Source: Corynebacterium breve
GTDB taxonomy: Bacteria > Actinomycetota > Actinomycetes > Mycobacteriales > Mycobacteriaceae
DNA length: 64,000 nt
Direction: 5' to 3'
Assembly: GCF_030252165.1 (NCBI RefSeq)
Contig: NZ_CP126969.1
Span: forward strand, 1,116,001 to 1,180,000
The first letter of the stretch is position 1. Each line of letters begins with the position of its first letter. The translations under genes were made by a program, and so were the position numbers. The notes below the pieces were generated by a model that saw only the letters and a list, made by a program, of their open reading frames with translations, did no database searches and was not told the origin of the DNA. Below are positions 28,696 to 36,770 of this stretch, one piece after another.

Positions 28696-28828
28696 TAGGC
28701 TATCCAGGGCGTTCGGGATATGGAACATGCAAAACGGCGCATACCCTCGCTACCTGGCATGATTCCGTGGCAAGTTTTGGGGCTGCGCGCAAATCCCAAA
28801 CAGAAGAACCCGAACGCCCTAGATAGGC
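28696..28828. other. Unassigned foldable element (possible structured RNA)
   Basis: There is no plausible ORF between the tRNA terminator and the cupin gene terminator. An outer 12-bp perfect inverted repeat (AGGGCGTTCGGG 28706-28717 with CCCGAACGCCCT 28809-28820) extends, after one mismatch, by five further pairs. Inside are two smaller helices: GGAACATGC with GCATGATTCC (one bulged base), and GTTTTGGG with CCCAAAC. The whole could form a three-way junction. A TAGGCT hexamer at 28696-28701 would start a plus-strand RNA close to the 5' arm. Strand and function are unknown; a degenerate palindromic repeat is the alternative. Confidence 0.4.
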
Positions 28829-28862
28829 AGTAAGGGATCAGCAAGCATCTCACACCAACCGA

Positions 28863-28900
28863 CAAAAGCCCGAACAACCACCTGCAGGGCCATTCGGGCT
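28863..28900 (-). terminator. Intrinsic terminator of the cupin gene
   Basis: An 8-bp perfect stem AGCCCGAA/TTCGGGCT (28867-28900, 18-base loop) is followed on the minus strand by TTTTG. It begins about 22 bases past the cupin stop. Confidence 0.75.
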
Positions 28901-28922
28901 CATCGGATCGTCGATAAGCGAG

Positions 28923-29348
28923 CTAGTGTTGCTCGTTCGGATCGTTGTCTGCGTCTTCCTTGGTCTGGTGGAAGGTGCCCTTGACGTGGTCAGGGGCCGC
29001 GTAGATCGAGTAAAGCTTGATTGGCTCGTCGCCCTCATTGACCAAGTTGTGCCACTTGCCTGCAGGAACGAAGATGGCAAAGTCGTCCTCCACGATCTGA
29101 TCAACGTCGAGGTTGTCCTTGGAATCGCCGATCATGATGCGGCCCTTGCCGTCTTCGAGGCGCAGGAACTGATCGTGGTCGTCGTGCACCTCTGCGCCAA
29201 TCTCGCCGCCGGCCGGGATCGACATGACAGTCATCTGAAGGAACTGTCCGGTCCAGAGGGTGTCACGGAAAGCATCGTTCTGCTTGGTAACGTCCTCAAT
29301 ATCCAACACGTATGGGTTCGGGCCGTGATCGGTACGCAAATCACTCAT
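28923..29348 (-). CDS. Cupin-domain protein
   Basis: 141 residues. Cupin motif 1 is HDDHDQFLRLEDGKGRI (about 55-71) and motif 2 is FVPAGKWHNLVNEG (about 93-106), giving the small beta-barrel of single-domain cupins. The motif histidines and glutamate suggest a bound metal ion. It is cytosolic and its substrate is unknown. The acidic C terminus (TKEDADNDPNEQH) is likely disordered. A strong AGAGGAGAAG site precedes the ATG, and a terminator follows, so it is a single-gene transcript. Confidence 0.88.
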   Translation of the reverse strand: MSDLRTDHGPNPYVLDIEDVTKQNDAFRDTLWTGQFLQMTVMSIPAGGEIGAEVHDDHDQFLRLEDGKGRIMIGDSKDNLDVDQIVEDDFAIFVPAGKWHNLVNEGDEPIKLYSIYAAPDHVKGTFHQTKEDADNDPNEQH

Positions 29349-29445
29349 AACTCTTCTCCTCTTTCATCGTGAGTCGTAGGTACACCACCCAGTGTACGGG
29401 CCTGTCAGCGTGTTGGGCATCCATCATCACCTAGAATTGGGCACC

Positions 29446-30108
29446 ATGACCCATAAGCGCGCTCAGGTGAGTGTGATCGTTGTAGCGGCTATCGCATTCG
29501 TCGTACTCTGGGCGCTTGTCGATGTCCCACCCATGTCTGTACTGCGCGAATGGGCAGATAGCACGGGTCCTTGGTTTCCCGTACTTTTCTGGTTGCTGTA
29601 CGTGGTGATTACTCAGTTCCCCATCCCGCGAACGATCTTTACGCTTTCCGCAGGTATCTTGTTCGGTCCTCTGTGGGGCATCCTGATCTCGATTACGGCG
29701 ACCACCGCCGCGGCGGCACTGTCGCTCACCATTGTCCGCAGCCTCTTGCGGGATTGGATCGCCCCGAAACTCACTCACCCATCGGTGCAGCTAATTAACG
29801 ACCACCTGGAGCAAAAAGGATGGCTCGCAGTGATCAGCCTGCGAATGATCGCAGGTGTGCCGTTTTCCATCATGAATTACGTGTCTGCGCTCACCCGAGT
29901 GCGGCTGGTGCCTTTTACTTTTGCGACGATGATTGGATCCGCCCCAGGAACCATCTTGATTGTCCTCTTCGGCGACACTCTGACCGGCGAAGCCAATCCC
30001 ATCGCGGTGATCGCCACCGTGGCGCTAGCGCTGATTGGGATCGGCGGCGTGATCATTGATACCCAGAGGGCGCGCCGTCAAGCCCACAAGGTAGACTCGG
30101 CACTGTGA
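29446..30108 (+). CDS. VTT/TVP38 (TMEM64) family membrane protein
   Basis: 220 residues with about five to six membrane helices. The SNARE-associated (VTT) domain is recognised by FPIPRTIFTLSAGILFGPLWG and by the downstream GVPFSIMNYVSALTRV and FATMIGSAPGTILIVLFGD blocks. Related DedA/VTT proteins include lipid scramblase or flippase candidates; the cargo here is unknown. I use ATG 29446 (MTHKRAQVSV). TAGAAT lies 8 bases upstream, so the message may be leaderless. The stop overlaps the next start in GTGA. Confidence 0.88.
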   Translation: MTHKRAQVSVIVVAAIAFVVLWALVDVPPMSVLREWADSTGPWFPVLFWLLYVVITQFPIPRTIFTLSAGILFGPLWGILISITATTAAAALSLTIVRSLLRDWIAPKLTHPSVQLINDHLEQKGWLAVISLRMIAGVPFSIMNYVSALTRVRLVPFTFATMIGSAPGTILIVLFGDTLTGEANPIAVIATVALALIGIGGVIIDTQRARRQAHKVDSAL

Positions 30109-30662
30109 TTGCAGTACATGCGCGCTACCGGGGTCGCGAGACACGCCGTGCTGAACTTGTGCGACGCTCCGCCGAAGCCTTGGCTACGTTGCCAGGCGTG
30201 GGCACCTTTGAGATGGTCGGAGTCGAGGACATTCGCGCCCACGTTATGGGGCCTGTCGAGACGTGTGACCTCATCATGGCGCTACTCTCCGATGGGAATT
30301 GGGCCATCGGGCTTGGAGTCACTCAGCATGGACCTGCGGTTTTCACTGCCACCGATGCTGTGGGTACTCGGCCTGCACAGGTCGGGGTAATCGTTGACAC
30401 CCCTGAGCCTGCGACTTACGCCTCCGACATCGCTGCAACTTTCCTGCTCATTGCTCACGTATTCGCAAAGCGCACGGTAGAAGGCCGTGAGGCTACCTCA
30501 CTTGTCCGCCGCGGCCTGAATCAAAACGAAGCCGCCGAAGAGCTGGGCATCTCCAAACAGGCGATGAGCCAGCGTCTTCAGGCGGCTGGATGGCAGGCAG
30601 AGAAAGCCGGATGGCACCTTGCAGTGAACTTAATTACTCAAGCGACTGCTGCAGCGGAGTAG
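30105..30662 (+). CDS. HTH DNA-binding protein with unrecognised N-terminal domain
   Basis: 185 residues starting with GTG. The C-terminal third holds a helix-turn-helix: LVRRGLNQNEAAEELGISKQ then AMSQRLQAAGW (about 128-160), similar to MarR/sigma-4-type HTHs. The N-terminal 110 residues (MIAVHARYRGRETRRAELVR onward) form an alpha/beta domain I cannot assign. The 4-base overlap with the VTT gene suggests coupled translation and a shared role. It could regulate the operon, but no operator is evident. The 3' end overlaps the SPFH gene by 29 bases. Confidence 0.8.
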   Translation: MIAVHARYRGRETRRAELVRRSAEALATLPGVGTFEMVGVEDIRAHVMGPVETCDLIMALLSDGNWAIGLGVTQHGPAVFTATDAVGTRPAQVGVIVDTPEPATYASDIAATFLLIAHVFAKRTVEGREATSLVRRGLNQNEAAEELGISKQAMSQRLQAAGWQAEKAGWHLAVNLITQATAAAE

Positions 30663-31821
30663 GCTGCGGCGCCACCGGTGGCTGCACCGGAAGGGCCGAA
30701 TTCTTTTCCAATTCAGTGGCTAGTGGTGAATCTGCAGGCTTGTTTGCCACGGCGCGAGCCTCGGCCACCGCTCGGGCGATCTCAGGATCCGAGCTCGTAT
30801 CAAACCAAGCATCGGTATCGTCTTGCCCCGCCATTTCCTTGGTCTCTGGGTCCACCTTGGAAGGCTCATAACGGAAGACGCCGTCATCGTCCTTCTTCGC
30901 GAACGCCTTGGCAAACTGCTCCAGCGAATCGCCGAACTGTGAAGGGATCATCCACATCGTCGAGCCCTGACCCTGCGCCATTTGCGGCAGTTTGTCCAGG
31001 TACTGGTATGTCAGCACCTCTGGAGTAACCTCGGAGGACTTGATCGCAGCGTTAACCTTCTGGATCGCGCGAGCTTCACCCTGGGCGTTGAGGTACTTCG
31101 CTGCCCGCTCGCCTTCGGCGCGCAGGATTGTCGCCTGGCGTTCTGCTTCGGCAGCCAGAATAGCCGCGTGCTTTTCACCCTCAGCGGACAGGATTCGTGC
31201 CTGCTTTTCACCCTCAGCGGTCTTAATATCGGACTCGCGCTGGCCTTCAGCAGTCAGAATCATCGCACGCTTTTCGCGGTCGGCCTTCATTTGCATCTCC
31301 ATCGACTGCTGAATCGACGGTGGCGGGTCAATGGCCTTCAGCTCTACTCGGCTGATACGCAGGCCCCACTTTGCGGTTGCCGCATCTAGCTCACCGCGAA
31401 GGCGGCGGTTAATGGTTTCACGCGACGTCAGCGTCTCTTCCAGAGTCATTCCGCCAACAACGTCACGCAACGTAGCCACAGAAATCTGCTCCACACCGAC
31501 CAAGTAGTTGTCCACGCCATAGATAGCGCGAGCGGGGTCGTTGATCTGGAATGTCACGACAATATCGATAGCCACGGTCAGGTTGTCTTGCGTAATCACG
31601 GCCTGTGGCGGGAAGGATACAACTCGCTCACGCGTATCGATGCGTGCGCGAACACGATCGATAAACGGAACCAAGAGCGTTAGTCCTCCAGAAACGGTGC
31701 GGGTATAGGACCCGAGGCGTTCGATCACGGCTGCCTCGCCCTGCGGAATCAGCGCAATCGATTTGAATACAACCGCAGCGATAAAAATAAGAACAAGAAC
31801 GACAACAATGGTTGCTGTCAT
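30634..31821 (-). CDS. SPFH/Band 7 membrane protein (slipin/QmcA-like)
   Basis: About 395 residues: one N-terminal helix (TATIVVVLVLIFIAAVVFKS), the SPFH domain (about 25-180, RLGSYTRTVSGGLTLLVPFID), and a long helical region with Ala/Glu repeats (LSAEGEKHAAILAAEAERQA). The C terminus is Pro/Gln-rich. The family forms membrane-bound oligomeric cages or microdomains. ATG 31821 has a GGAAGGAGC site about 7 bases upstream, favouring it over an ATG at 31839. It is paired with the NfeD gene 2 bases upstream, the usual partner. It matches Rv1488. Confidence 0.92.
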   Translation of the reverse strand: MTATIVVVLVLIFIAAVVFKSIALIPQGEAAVIERLGSYTRTVSGGLTLLVPFIDRVRARIDTRERVVSFPPQAVITQDNLTVAIDIVVTFQINDPARAIYGVDNYLVGVEQISVATLRDVVGGMTLEETLTSRETINRRLRGELDAATAKWGLRISRVELKAIDPPPSIQQSMEMQMKADREKRAMILTAEGQRESDIKTAEGEKQARILSAEGEKHAAILAAEAERQATILRAEGERAAKYLNAQGEARAIQKVNAAIKSSEVTPEVLTYQYLDKLPQMAQGQGSTMWMIPSQFGDSLEQFAKAFAKKDDDGVFRYEPSKVDPETKEMAGQDDTDAWFDTSSDPEIARAVAEARAVANKPADSPLATELEKNSALPVQPPVAPQPTPLQQSLE

Positions 31822-31823
31822 GT

Positions 31824-32252
31824 TTAGAGCTCCTTCCAAACAATCGCGGTAGGGCCGTCGATTTCGGCCACAGTTACATGATCACCGGCGGAAATGGTTT
31901 CCATGGGGTTAAGTGCACGAGCCGACCAAAATGTTCCATCGAGTCGAACTTGTCCGCTGTGTGGAGTGATTTCCTCAATCACTTCTGCACGCTTGCCGAC
32001 GAGCGCCTTTGGAGAGGTATCCAGCGCCTTTGGTTGCGTCACTCTGCGCTTGAGCACTGGACGTAAAAAGCCAATCAGGGCTGCTGATGAAAGGCCAAAG
32101 ACAATGAGTTCAACCCAAATTGGGACGCCGAAAAGTGCGACACCGGTCGTCGCTAAGGCACCGCCTGCGAGCATGAGAAGCGTGAATTCGCCCACTGCAA
32201 GCTCAAGGCCCGCCAACACAAGCGCTGCGATAAACCAAATAATTACTCCCAC
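31824..32252 (-). CDS. NfeD-like membrane protein
   Basis: 142 residues: two or three N-terminal helices (IIWFIAALVLAGLELAVGEF, LLMLAGGALATTGVALFG, IVFGLSSAALIGFLRPVL) then a C-terminal OB-fold (about 80-142, GKRAEVIEEITPHSGQVRL...GDHVTVAEIDGPTAIV). NfeD proteins pair with SPFH proteins, and the OB domain probably contacts the partner. The adjacency to the SPFH gene (2 bases) and DUF3097 copies Rv1487/Rv1486c. Confidence 0.92.
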   Translation of the reverse strand: MGVIIWFIAALVLAGLELAVGEFTLLMLAGGALATTGVALFGVPIWVELIVFGLSSAALIGFLRPVLKRRVTQPKALDTSPKALVGKRAEVIEEITPHSGQVRLDGTFWSARALNPMETISAGDHVTVAEIDGPTAIVWKEL

Positions 32253-32262
32253 GCCACAAACA

Positions 32263-33102
32263 CTACATATCTTCCTTGGTTAGCACAGGAATTGTTACGA
32301 AATCAACCAACCGCTCCACGGCACCAATCAAGGTGGAATCAAGATCGCGGAAGGAATTGACAGCGTTGTACACGCGGTGCCAGCCCTCTTTGGGATCACT
32401 CCACCCCACGCGATTGCAGATCCCGGTCTTCCAGTCTTCGCCGAAGGGAACGTCGGGCCATGCACGCAAGCCGAGACGTTCCGGCTTTACCGCCGCCCAA
32501 ATATCAATATAAGGATGGCCCGTTACCAGTACGTGTGGGCCGACGTTTTCTACCAGTCGCGTCTCTTTCGATCCTTTGACCAGATGATCAGCCAGCACGC
32601 CAATGCGCCGCCCCGGCCCTGGCCGGAACTCGGCGAGCCGTTCGGGAAGGTTATCCAGGCCTTCAAGGTATTCCACGACTACGCCCTCGACGCGCAAGTC
32701 ATGTCCCCACACCTTCTCGACGATTGCTGCGTCATGGATACCCTCAACCCAGATGCGCGATGGTGCCGCGACTTTCGCCTTGACGTTCTCCACTCGCCGA
32801 GAGCCGGAGTTAGAGCGTCGTGGAGCTTGCTTCTCGACGAAGCGCGTCAGGGTGACTCGTTGCCCTTCATAGAGAAATCCTCCAGTGATCATCGGGAAAA
32901 GACGCTGCGTGCCTTTGCGATCCTCAAGGCGCAGGAAATGGCCGTCATATGTTTTCTCAAAGTTAATTACGGCACCGACAAAGTCTTCGCCGAATACTTC
33001 CACCACAATTCCTGGTTTGGCAGGTACTTCTGGAAATGTCCTTGCAGCCTGGCGTTTGTGGCCCGAGAAAATGTCACCGCTATAACGATCATCTGAACTC
33101 AT
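32263..33102 (-). CDS. DUF3097 family protein, TOPRIM-like segments
   Basis: 279 residues, the actinobacterial DUF3097 family (Rv1486c). The N-terminal third looks like an all-beta domain (GIVVEVFGEDFVGAVINFEK). The middle holds RIWVEGIHDAAIVEKVWG then RRIGVLADHLVKGSKE and VLVTGHPYIDIWAAVKPERLG. The EG-x-x-D and later LAD-x-x-x-x-G pattern resembles TOPRIM nuclease/primase domains (RNase M5 type), although the classical DxD is reduced to DH. The function is unknown; nucleic-acid binding is an inference. NfeD follows after 10 bases. Confidence 0.88.
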   Translation of the reverse strand: MSSDDRYSGDIFSGHKRQAARTFPEVPAKPGIVVEVFGEDFVGAVINFEKTYDGHFLRLEDRKGTQRLFPMITGGFLYEGQRVTLTRFVEKQAPRRSNSGSRRVENVKAKVAAPSRIWVEGIHDAAIVEKVWGHDLRVEGVVVEYLEGLDNLPERLAEFRPGPGRRIGVLADHLVKGSKETRLVENVGPHVLVTGHPYIDIWAAVKPERLGLRAWPDVPFGEDWKTGICNRVGWSDPKEGWHRVYNAVNSFRDLDSTLIGAVERLVDFVTIPVLTKEDM

Positions 33103-33135
33103 AAGTCCAGGATTCTATCCGTTAGACTCTTGTAG

Positions 33136-33879
33136 GTGGATATGCGCGCCGAGGTCTACTCGCCTCTTCAAAACACCGCCGTGTGGATTGCCGCGTGGCT
33201 GTATGGCTACGAGCCCACCGACTCGCTACTCGACGCACTGAAGTCCTTGGGAGGCGCACACACCTGGGATGGCGCCCCGATTGCCGACATGCTCAAAGAG
33301 ATTCGTCGTGTAGCGCTCACCGCTGAAGAGGAACCTGTCGTGCGCCTGATCCTATGGGGACCAGGCCAAGCACCCGGTCTGCCGGCTGGCTCAGAAGCAA
33401 GCAAGGCACTCACCCAGGCAGGTGCCCTCGTCGTCAGAGGCAGCGGTGCCTCCCATGTATTGGTGCCACAGTACGACGACGAGGTGGTGTGGCGTTGGTT
33501 TGAAGAAGCTGAACGACTCCCGGAGCCCTCATGGCTATCTCCGGGAGAGGCGGACCAGCTACTCTCGCAAGCAACCGACGAAGCTGCTCGCTTGGTCAAA
33601 CTCACGGGCTACCGGACAAGCGAGCTAACAAACCCCAGGCTGACGGTAGGTTCCCTAGCGGATTTCTACGACACCCCGGGACTTCCGAGCAGCGTCACCC
33701 CACGGGCCGCCAAACTTTTCGCGCGAGCGGACCGTGTAGCCGCGATCATCGAAACCGTCACCGAGCACCTAGGCGATCACAGCTTGGATCCGCAGCTCTT
33801 CGCACTATGGAGGCACATCCGCACAGCCAGGATGGCCGGCGTTGCGGATGCAGTGCATGACTACTGGCGCGAGATCTGA
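33136..33879 (+). CDS. Conserved corynebacterial protein of unknown function
   Basis: 247 residues, mostly alpha-helical, with no signal peptide or membrane helix. Notable stretches are NTAVWIAAWLYGYEPTDSLL near the N terminus, VVRLILWGPGQAPGLPAGSE, a Trp-rich VWRWFEEAERLPEPSWL (about 118-134) and an LFALWRHIRTARMAGVADAV tail. I recognise no motif. TAGACT lies 7 bases before GTG 33136, favouring a leaderless start there; ATG 33142 is the alternative. It is convergent with, and overlaps by 19 bases, the ferrochelatase gene. Confidence 0.72.
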   Translation: MDMRAEVYSPLQNTAVWIAAWLYGYEPTDSLLDALKSLGGAHTWDGAPIADMLKEIRRVALTAEEEPVVRLILWGPGQAPGLPAGSEASKALTQAGALVVRGSGASHVLVPQYDDEVVWRWFEEAERLPEPSWLSPGEADQLLSQATDEAARLVKLTGYRTSELTNPRLTVGSLADFYDTPGLPSSVTPRAAKLFARADRVAAIIETVTEHLGDHSLDPQLFALWRHIRTARMAGVADAVHDYWREI

Positions 33880-34892
33880 CAGCACGCAGGCGCACAGGGT
33901 GCACCATTGACGGTGCAACCGGACACGGTGATCGTCGACAAGCTCGGTGGCACGGTTTCATCAGCGATGTTTTCCGCAATCTCGACGATCATGGAAGCAA
34001 ATTCTGGAGTGAGTCCCACGGTAGGCGTACGTGTCAGGGTCACGCCTCGCTCGTCGCACGCTTGCTGCAGCTCGGTATCCAGATCCCAGATGACTTCCAT
34101 GTGGTCGGTAATGAAACCTACTGGTACACAGATAATCGCGTTGAAACCTTCGCGGGCAAGCTCTTCAGTGCGGTCTACTACATCGGGTTCGAGCCAGGGT
34201 GTTGCCGGGTTTCCAGAGCGCGACTGCCAGACGACTTCGTAGTCGGGAATTTCGGCTGCCTCCGCGATCAGGCGCGCGGCTTCCGCCACTTGGCGCGAGT
34301 AAAGGTGGGAATCATCAGGACCCCCGGCTACTTTATCGGCAGCGGTTGGTACGGAGTGTGCGGTGAACAGCACTTTTGTGTCCTGTTGGTTCGCGTTGAC
34401 CCACGCGTGGCGCAGCGGCGCTGCGTTGAGCTGGATAAACGTCGGGTGCGAGTAAAACTGCCATAGCTTGGTGAATTCAAGTTCGGGAACGATCTCGCGC
34501 ATCGCCTGGATGTCTTCGTCGTACTGACGACACGCCGAGTAACCACCCCATGCACTCGTGGCGAAAACTAGCACAGTCTTGTGCCCGTCGGCTGCGATTT
34601 GGCGTGCGGTATCAGCGGCCAGTGGATGCCAGTTTCGATTACCAAAGTAGACCGGCAGGTCGTAGCCCTTGCGAGCCAGCTCAGCTTCAATGTTCGCGAT
34701 GATTTCGCGGTTTTGACCATTGATCGGGCTGATTCCGTCAAAGTGGAAGTAGTGCTCGCCCACTACCTCAAGACGTTCGCGAGGAATGCCGCGGCCACGG
34801 GTGACATTCTCCAGAAAAGGCACAACCTCGTCCACGCCTTCGGGGCCACCAAAGGAAAGAACGAGGAGTGCGTCAAAATCATTCAAAGACAT
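33861..34892 (-). CDS. cpfC: Coproporphyrin III ferrochelatase with C-terminal Fe-S cysteines
   Basis: 343 residues of the class II chelatase fold. The N terminus LLVLSFGGPEGVDEVVPFLENV and the active-site His in TAHSVPTAA are visible, as is the iron-site region GFITDHMEVIWDLDTE. The C terminus has cysteines in GCTVNGAPCAPACC, which with an internal Cys can hold a [2Fe-2S] cluster as in other actinobacteria. In actinobacteria this enzyme (formerly HemH) inserts iron into coproporphyrin III. TAGGCT lies 7 bases before the ATG, so the message may be leaderless. The order with DUF3097 matches Rv1485/Rv1486c. Confidence 0.94.
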   Translation of the reverse strand: MSLNDFDALLVLSFGGPEGVDEVVPFLENVTRGRGIPRERLEVVGEHYFHFDGISPINGQNREIIANIEAELARKGYDLPVYFGNRNWHPLAADTARQIAADGHKTVLVFATSAWGGYSACRQYDEDIQAMREIVPELEFTKLWQFYSHPTFIQLNAAPLRHAWVNANQQDTKVLFTAHSVPTAADKVAGGPDDSHLYSRQVAEAARLIAEAAEIPDYEVVWQSRSGNPATPWLEPDVVDRTEELAREGFNAIICVPVGFITDHMEVIWDLDTELQQACDERGVTLTRTPTVGLTPEFASMIVEIAENIADETVPPSLSTITVSGCTVNGAPCAPACCQISRQ

Positions 34893-34955
34893 GAAACTGA
34901 GCCTATCAAACTTTCGTTGGTGATTAGATTTCCAACTAAGCTGTTGCCAGTGCCA

Positions 34956-36770
34956 CTAGAGTAGGCGAACCGCGTACTGAGACATGCTCGACCAGCGCAC
35001 TGGGGACTTCTTGACTACATCACCAGACTGAGGCGCCTCGATCATCATTCCGTCACCGAGATAGATAGCCACGTGGTGATTGCCGGTCGGGCCCCAGAAA
35101 AGAAGATCGCCACGCTCTGCCTGGCTCGGATCGATCTGCGTGCCGCGCTGATACTGATATCCGGTGTAGTGAGGTAGCGAAATGCCGGCGCCCGCGAACG
35201 CGTACAGAGTAAGACCAGAGCAGTCGAATCCGACCTTGTTGTAGTCTCCATGACGATCAGCGACACCACCGTCACGGATACCTTGGGTTGGGCCGTTGGC
35301 ATTGCCGCCCCCCCAGGCATATGGCACGCCGATTTGCGACTCCGCACGGGCAATGACTGTTTCGATCGTTGCCTCCCGCGAAGAGTCAGACAACAAGCCA
35401 GTTGCCTCCGTTGACACCTGATCAACGGTGGAGACCGAAGGAAGAATTGCCGACAGCACGCCGTCGTCAGTAGACGGTGCGATGTTGACAGCGGGAATTG
35501 GCTGCGCGTGGCCGTCCTCGGTGGCAGCCGATTCGTCGTCAAGAGCAATGTCCGTAGCAGATGGCTCGACCGCGCTGGTGGTAGATTCCTGTTCTCCTTC
35601 TTCCACTGCCGAAGAACTCTGCGCCAACTCCGCGGTATCTACTCCGCTAGCCAGCACTACCAAAGTGGCAGCGACCATCCCGGCGACCGACGCCAAGTCA
35701 TTCGGGTCAGTCTCGTCAAATGCACCTTGTGTGGCCTCTAGGGTCTCCACGGCCTGTTCGATCTGGCTCGTCGTAGGCATCGGGATGTCGATGCCCTGTG
35801 CCTTGTCGACGACCTCTTGAGCAATCACGCTGACCGCTGTGGAAGACAGTTCACTCTCGCTGGAAGCAGTACCTTCCCCGGATACTGCTTCATCGGTAGT
35901 GGACTCTTCGGTGGTGGACTCTTCGGTGGCAACCGGTGCTGTCGATGCCTGTTCTGCCACGGACTCAACCGTCGCCACATTGTTCGTGTCGGCGGTCTCC
36001 TCTGCGAGAGCCTCTGGCGCGGCTACTGGAGGTTGCAGCCAATCGTCTTGCGTACCCTGACTACCAGGACGAATCTCCTCGAGTTGCGCCTGAGCGTCTT
36101 CAAGTGACTGCTGGGCTGTATCGCGTTGTTCAGTCTTGTCCGAAAGCAGTTCGAGAGTGTCGTCGAGAAGCGTCTGCGCATCCGTTTGAGCGGTCTCGGC
36201 CTCGTCGGCGCGGTCGTCGGCAAGCTGGCTGGCGGCTCGGAGTGTGGACTCCGTGTTGGCATTTGCAGTGCGTTTTTGTTCCAGCGCTTCGAGGGTGCCT
36301 TGCTTCTCCGCCTGCTGTTGCGAGATGAACGTTCCCCGATCGAGGGCATCTTTCTGGGCATCCCCATCGCTTGCGTGAGTAATCGGAGAACTTCCGGATC
36401 CGCGGAACGCCGAACGAGCGAGCTCGTTGACTCCCTCTTGCGCCGTCTCTACTTCGGTTTGCGAAGTGCCCAGTGCCTCCTTGGCTGATTCGACACCAAG
36501 ACGGGCTTGTTCAGCAGCCGCTTGAGCGTCGCCAAGATCAACAAGCGCCTTGTTTACTGCTTCGCGCAGATCTCCCAACTCAAGATTCAGCTGATCGATT
36601 TCGGATTGCGTCGTTGAAATGACAGTTACAAGATCACGCGCCGATGAGCCATCGGTCTGCGCATCAGCCGGTGTGGTCAAACTCAAAACGGACAGAGATG
36701 TAGTGCAGGCGAATGCCGCAAGCCAGTTACGGGTATGCGAAAGGCGCCTGTGACGGGACAGGTAACCCAC
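34956..36770 (-). CDS. Secreted NlpC/P60 peptidoglycan hydrolase (RipC-like)
   Basis: About 604 residues. The signal peptide is GYLSRHRRLSHTRNWLAAFA plus a hydrophobic core ending PADA|Q. A long coiled coil (about 45-260, EIDQLNLELGDLREAVNKAL onward) is followed by a Glu/Ser/Thr-rich low-complexity linker (ESTTEESTTDEAVSGEG) and the C-terminal NlpC/P60 domain with catalytic Cys in VGFDCSGLTLYAF and His in GNHHVAIYLGDG. It should cut wall peptide stems, often autoinhibited by the coiled coil. GTG 36770 has an AGGAGAA site just upstream; an upstream frame to 37019 is leader sequence. A long structured 5' leader precedes it. Confidence 0.9.
   Translation of the reverse strand: MGYLSRHRRLSHTRNWLAAFACTTSLSVLSLTTPADAQTDGSSARDLVTVISTTQSEIDQLNLELGDLREAVNKALVDLGDAQAAAEQARLGVESAKEALGTSQTEVETAQEGVNELARSAFRGSGSSPITHASDGDAQKDALDRGTFISQQQAEKQGTLEALEQKRTANANTESTLRAASQLADDRADEAETAQTDAQTLLDDTLELLSDKTEQRDTAQQSLEDAQAQLEEIRPGSQGTQDDWLQPPVAAPEALAEETADTNNVATVESVAEQASTAPVATEESTTEESTTDEAVSGEGTASSESELSSTAVSVIAQEVVDKAQGIDIPMPTTSQIEQAVETLEATQGAFDETDPNDLASVAGMVAATLVVLASGVDTAELAQSSSAVEEGEQESTTSAVEPSATDIALDDESAATEDGHAQPIPAVNIAPSTDDGVLSAILPSVSTVDQVSTEATGLLSDSSREATIETVIARAESQIGVPYAWGGGNANGPTQGIRDGGVADRHGDYNKVGFDCSGLTLYAFAGAGISLPHYTGYQYQRGTQIDPSQAERGDLLFWGPTGNHHVAIYLGDGMMIEAPQSGDVVKKSPVRWSSMSQYAVRLL

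Noticed and set aside
28577..28877. Short frames of about 60 codons after tRNA-Leu on both strands
   Set aside because: They overlap the tRNA, terminators and the inverted repeats, have no ribosome sites and no recognisable product.
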